From Belnapia arida (GTDB lineage Bacteria > Pseudomonadota > Alphaproteobacteria > Acetobacterales > Acetobacteraceae), in NCBI RefSeq assembly GCF_016773205.1, contig NZ_JAETWB010000037.1, forward strand, positions 1 to 32,277: DNA of 32,277 bases, in the 5' to 3' direction. How positions within the stretch are numbered: the stretch's first letter is position 1; the number at the start of each line of letters is the position of its first letter. The notes under the pieces are model-generated. The model saw nothing but the letters and a program-made list of their open reading frames with translations, had not been told where the DNA came from and made no database searches. Below, piece after piece: positions 30,483 through 32,277 of this stretch. The position numbers were made by a program, and so were the translations under genes.

Positions 30483-32132
30483 TCATGCGCCCTTCACTTC
30501 CGCGCGCAGGAAATCCGCTGCCCGCTCGCCGATCATCAACGCCGCGGGCTGGATATTGGACGAAGGCACCAGCGGCATGACGCTGGCATCCGCCACCATC
30601 AGTCCCTCCACGCCCTTCACGCGCAGCCGGCTGTCCACCGGGGCAAGCGCATCCTCGCCCATGCGGGCAGTCCCACAGGGGTGGTACACGGTGCCGCCGT
30701 CACGGCGGATGTGCTCCAAAATCTGCTCGTCCGTCTGCTCCTTGGGCCCTGGGGTGAGTTCCTCCTCTATCAGTGCTGCCAAGGGGCCCTGGGCCGCCAG
30801 GCGCCGGGCATACTTAACGCCTTCCACCATCAGCCGCTGATCATGCGGCGCCTCGAGATAGTTGGCGCGGATCACCGGCTTAGCGTTGGGGTCAGGGCTG
30901 CGCAGGGTGACCGTGCCGCGGCTGTCCGGACGGCACTGGCAGGCGCTGAACATGAATCCAGGCCAGGGATCCGGGCCCTGGTCGTAGCTCGTCACCGTGA
31001 AGTTCACGAAGAGGTACTGCATGTCCGGTTCCTCGGCACCAGGCAGCACCCGGGCGAACAGGTTGGCCTCTGCAGCCCCAATGCTCATCGGCCCGCGTCG
31101 GTCGAAGGCGTAGCGTGCCGCCATGCGGAGTTTCCCAAGGGGGCCGCGCACCAGCTCATTCACCGTGGCGCAGGGCCGCACGCGATAGCGCATGCGCTGC
31201 AGGAAGTGATCCTGCAAGTTCTGCCCGACGCCGCGCTGCTCCACGAGGACCGGTATGCTCATCTCCTGCAGATGGGCGCCTTCACCGATGCCGGAGAGCA
31301 TCAGGATCTGCGGCGTGCCGATGGCGCCGGCGGACAGCACCACCTGCCGCCGTGCCTCCCATCGCTCAAACCCCATCGGGCCACGGACCAGGGCGCCGAT
31401 GCAGCGTCGCCCTTCGAAGAGCAGGCGCCGCACGACGCGCTCCGGCATGATGCGCAGGTTCGGCCGGCGGCGGGCCGGGCGGAGGTACATGTCGCCGGAG
31501 TGGCTGCGGAAGCCGCGGCGGACATTCATCTGCATCGGGCCGACGCCCTCGTGCCAGGCGCCGTTGAAGTCGCGTACCCGCTGGTGGCCCATCTCAAGGG
31601 CGGCTGCGATGAAGGCCTGGGCACCGGGCGAGGTGTGGCGCGCCTCGGCGGCATGGATCGGCCCCTCGGTGCCGCGCTCGGCTGAGGGCTCGCCCGTCCA
31701 GGTCTCCATGCGACGGAAGAAGGGCAGCACTTCGTCATGGGACCAGCCGCGGGCGCCGGATTGGGCCCAGCGGTCATAGTCACGGGGGGAGCCACGCAGG
31801 AAGACCAGGCCGTTCACTGCGCCGGAACCGCCCACCACCTTGCCGCGTGGCCAGTGGATGCTACGACCCGCAAGGCCCGGCTCAGCCTCGGTATGGAAGC
31901 GCCAGTCGTAGCGTCCGGACGCGTAGAGCCGGGCGAAGCCGGCGGGGATGCGGATCCAGGGGTCATTCCAGGCAGCGGGGCCGGCTTCGATGAGCGCCAC
32001 TTGCGTGGCCGCCTGCTCCGAAAGCCGTGCCGCGATGACGGAGCCTGCCGAGCCGGCGCCGAGCACCAGCACATCGGTGGTGTGCACAGCAGCAATTCTG
32101 GCTTCCGGCTGAGGTCCGACACCTTCTGGCAT
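30483..32132 (-). CDS. GMC-family FAD-dependent oxidoreductase (choline/alcohol dehydrogenase type)
   Basis: From ATG 32132 (GGGGGGAA upstream) the product is 549 residues; an in-frame ATG five codons earlier would swallow that ribosome binding site. It has the FAD-binding GAGSAG (25-30), the GMC signature regions RGKVVGGSGAVNGLVFLRG and VVLSAGAIGTPQILMLSGIG, catalytic His484 (YHPCGTARMG) and a second conserved position, Asn526 (PSSNIQPAALMIGERAADF). Such enzymes oxidise alcohols such as choline, polyethylene glycol or aromatic alcohols to aldehydes. The specific substrate is not predictable. It is upstream of, and probably co-transcribed with, the Bug receptor. Confidence 0.93.
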   Translation of the reverse strand: MPEGVGPQPEARIAAVHTTDVLVLGAGSAGSVIAARLSEQAATQVALIEAGPAAWNDPWIRIPAGFARLYASGRYDWRFHTEAEPGLAGRSIHWPRGKVVGGSGAVNGLVFLRGSPRDYDRWAQSGARGWSHDEVLPFFRRMETWTGEPSAERGTEGPIHAAEARHTSPGAQAFIAAALEMGHQRVRDFNGAWHEGVGPMQMNVRRGFRSHSGDMYLRPARRRPNLRIMPERVVRRLLFEGRRCIGALVRGPMGFERWEARRQVVLSAGAIGTPQILMLSGIGEGAHLQEMSIPVLVEQRGVGQNLQDHFLQRMRYRVRPCATVNELVRGPLGKLRMAARYAFDRRGPMSIGAAEANLFARVLPGAEEPDMQYLFVNFTVTSYDQGPDPWPGFMFSACQCRPDSRGTVTLRSPDPNAKPVIRANYLEAPHDQRLMVEGVKYARRLAAQGPLAALIEEELTPGPKEQTDEQILEHIRRDGGTVYHPCGTARMGEDALAPVDSRLRVKGVEGLMVADASVMPLVPSSNIQPAALMIGERAADFLRAEVKGA

Positions 32133-32277
32133 TATTGTTCCCCCCAATGCAGACAGATCCTGTCACCTGATTTCAAGGGGTCAAGTCATCCTGCTCCGTT
32201 AGTGTCCATCCGGGAACAGATCGAGTGATTTGAATCGGTTGTGATTGGCTGCCGGCGGCGGGTGCGGGAAGAAGGGC

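Overview
The window looks like accessory DNA of a high-GC alphaproteobacterium. Two tripartite-tricarboxylate (Bug-type) solute receptors, a GMC oxidoreductase, an Ldh2-family dehydrogenase and an alphaproteobacterial plasmid RepA together suggest the Acetobacteraceae (Roseomonas-like). That placement is inferred from protein style, not from a marker gene. An iteron origin with repA and a ParA gene indicate that at least the middle of the window is a plasmid or chromid backbone.

Layout. 0.2-2 kb: an HU-type protein with a long basic tail and a KilA-N protein ending in an HNH-like zinc motif, both on the minus strand with a terminator between them. 2.4-7.2 kb: a mobile module made of an IS481-type DNA-binding domain fused to an unrecognised helical domain, a small excisionase-like HTH protein, and two overlapping tyrosine recombinases. 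A 13-bp inverted repeat with a 6-bp spacer lies just after the last recombinase. 7.3-9.1 kb: a minus-strand pair, a small protein followed by a membrane protein whose C-terminus resembles DUF6745. 9.5-10.25 kb: a dead IS3 remnant. 10.3-11.9 kb: a serine recombinase followed by a PIMT-like methyltransferase. 12.2-13.2 kb: an orphan Bug receptor. 13.35-14.4 kb: decayed sequence that may derive from a VgrG-like gene.

14.45-17.5 kb is the replicon core: iterons and an AT-rich tandem repeat, then repA, then a minus-strand parA with a partner gene that is not a recognisable ParB. 18.2-19.3 kb: an Ldh2-family dehydrogenase, followed by an IS5-type transposase remnant. 19.8-26.6 kb is an ordinary-looking envelope and signalling block: a small membrane protein, an M48 metalloprotease, a small exported protein, CreD, and a response regulator/histidine kinase pair divergent from creD. 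26.8-29.0 kb: a two-gene DNA repair operon (DHH phosphoesterase, then UV damage endonuclease UvsE) whose promoter carries a 26-bp perfect double palindrome. 29.4-32.1 kb: a GMC oxidoreductase followed by a Bug receptor, probably a catabolic or uptake operon.

The least explained items are the membrane DUF6745-like pair, the chimeric gene with the recombinase pair and its putative crossover site, the double-palindrome operator on the repair operon, and the parA system with an altered P-loop. No tRNA, rRNA or CRISPR array was seen.
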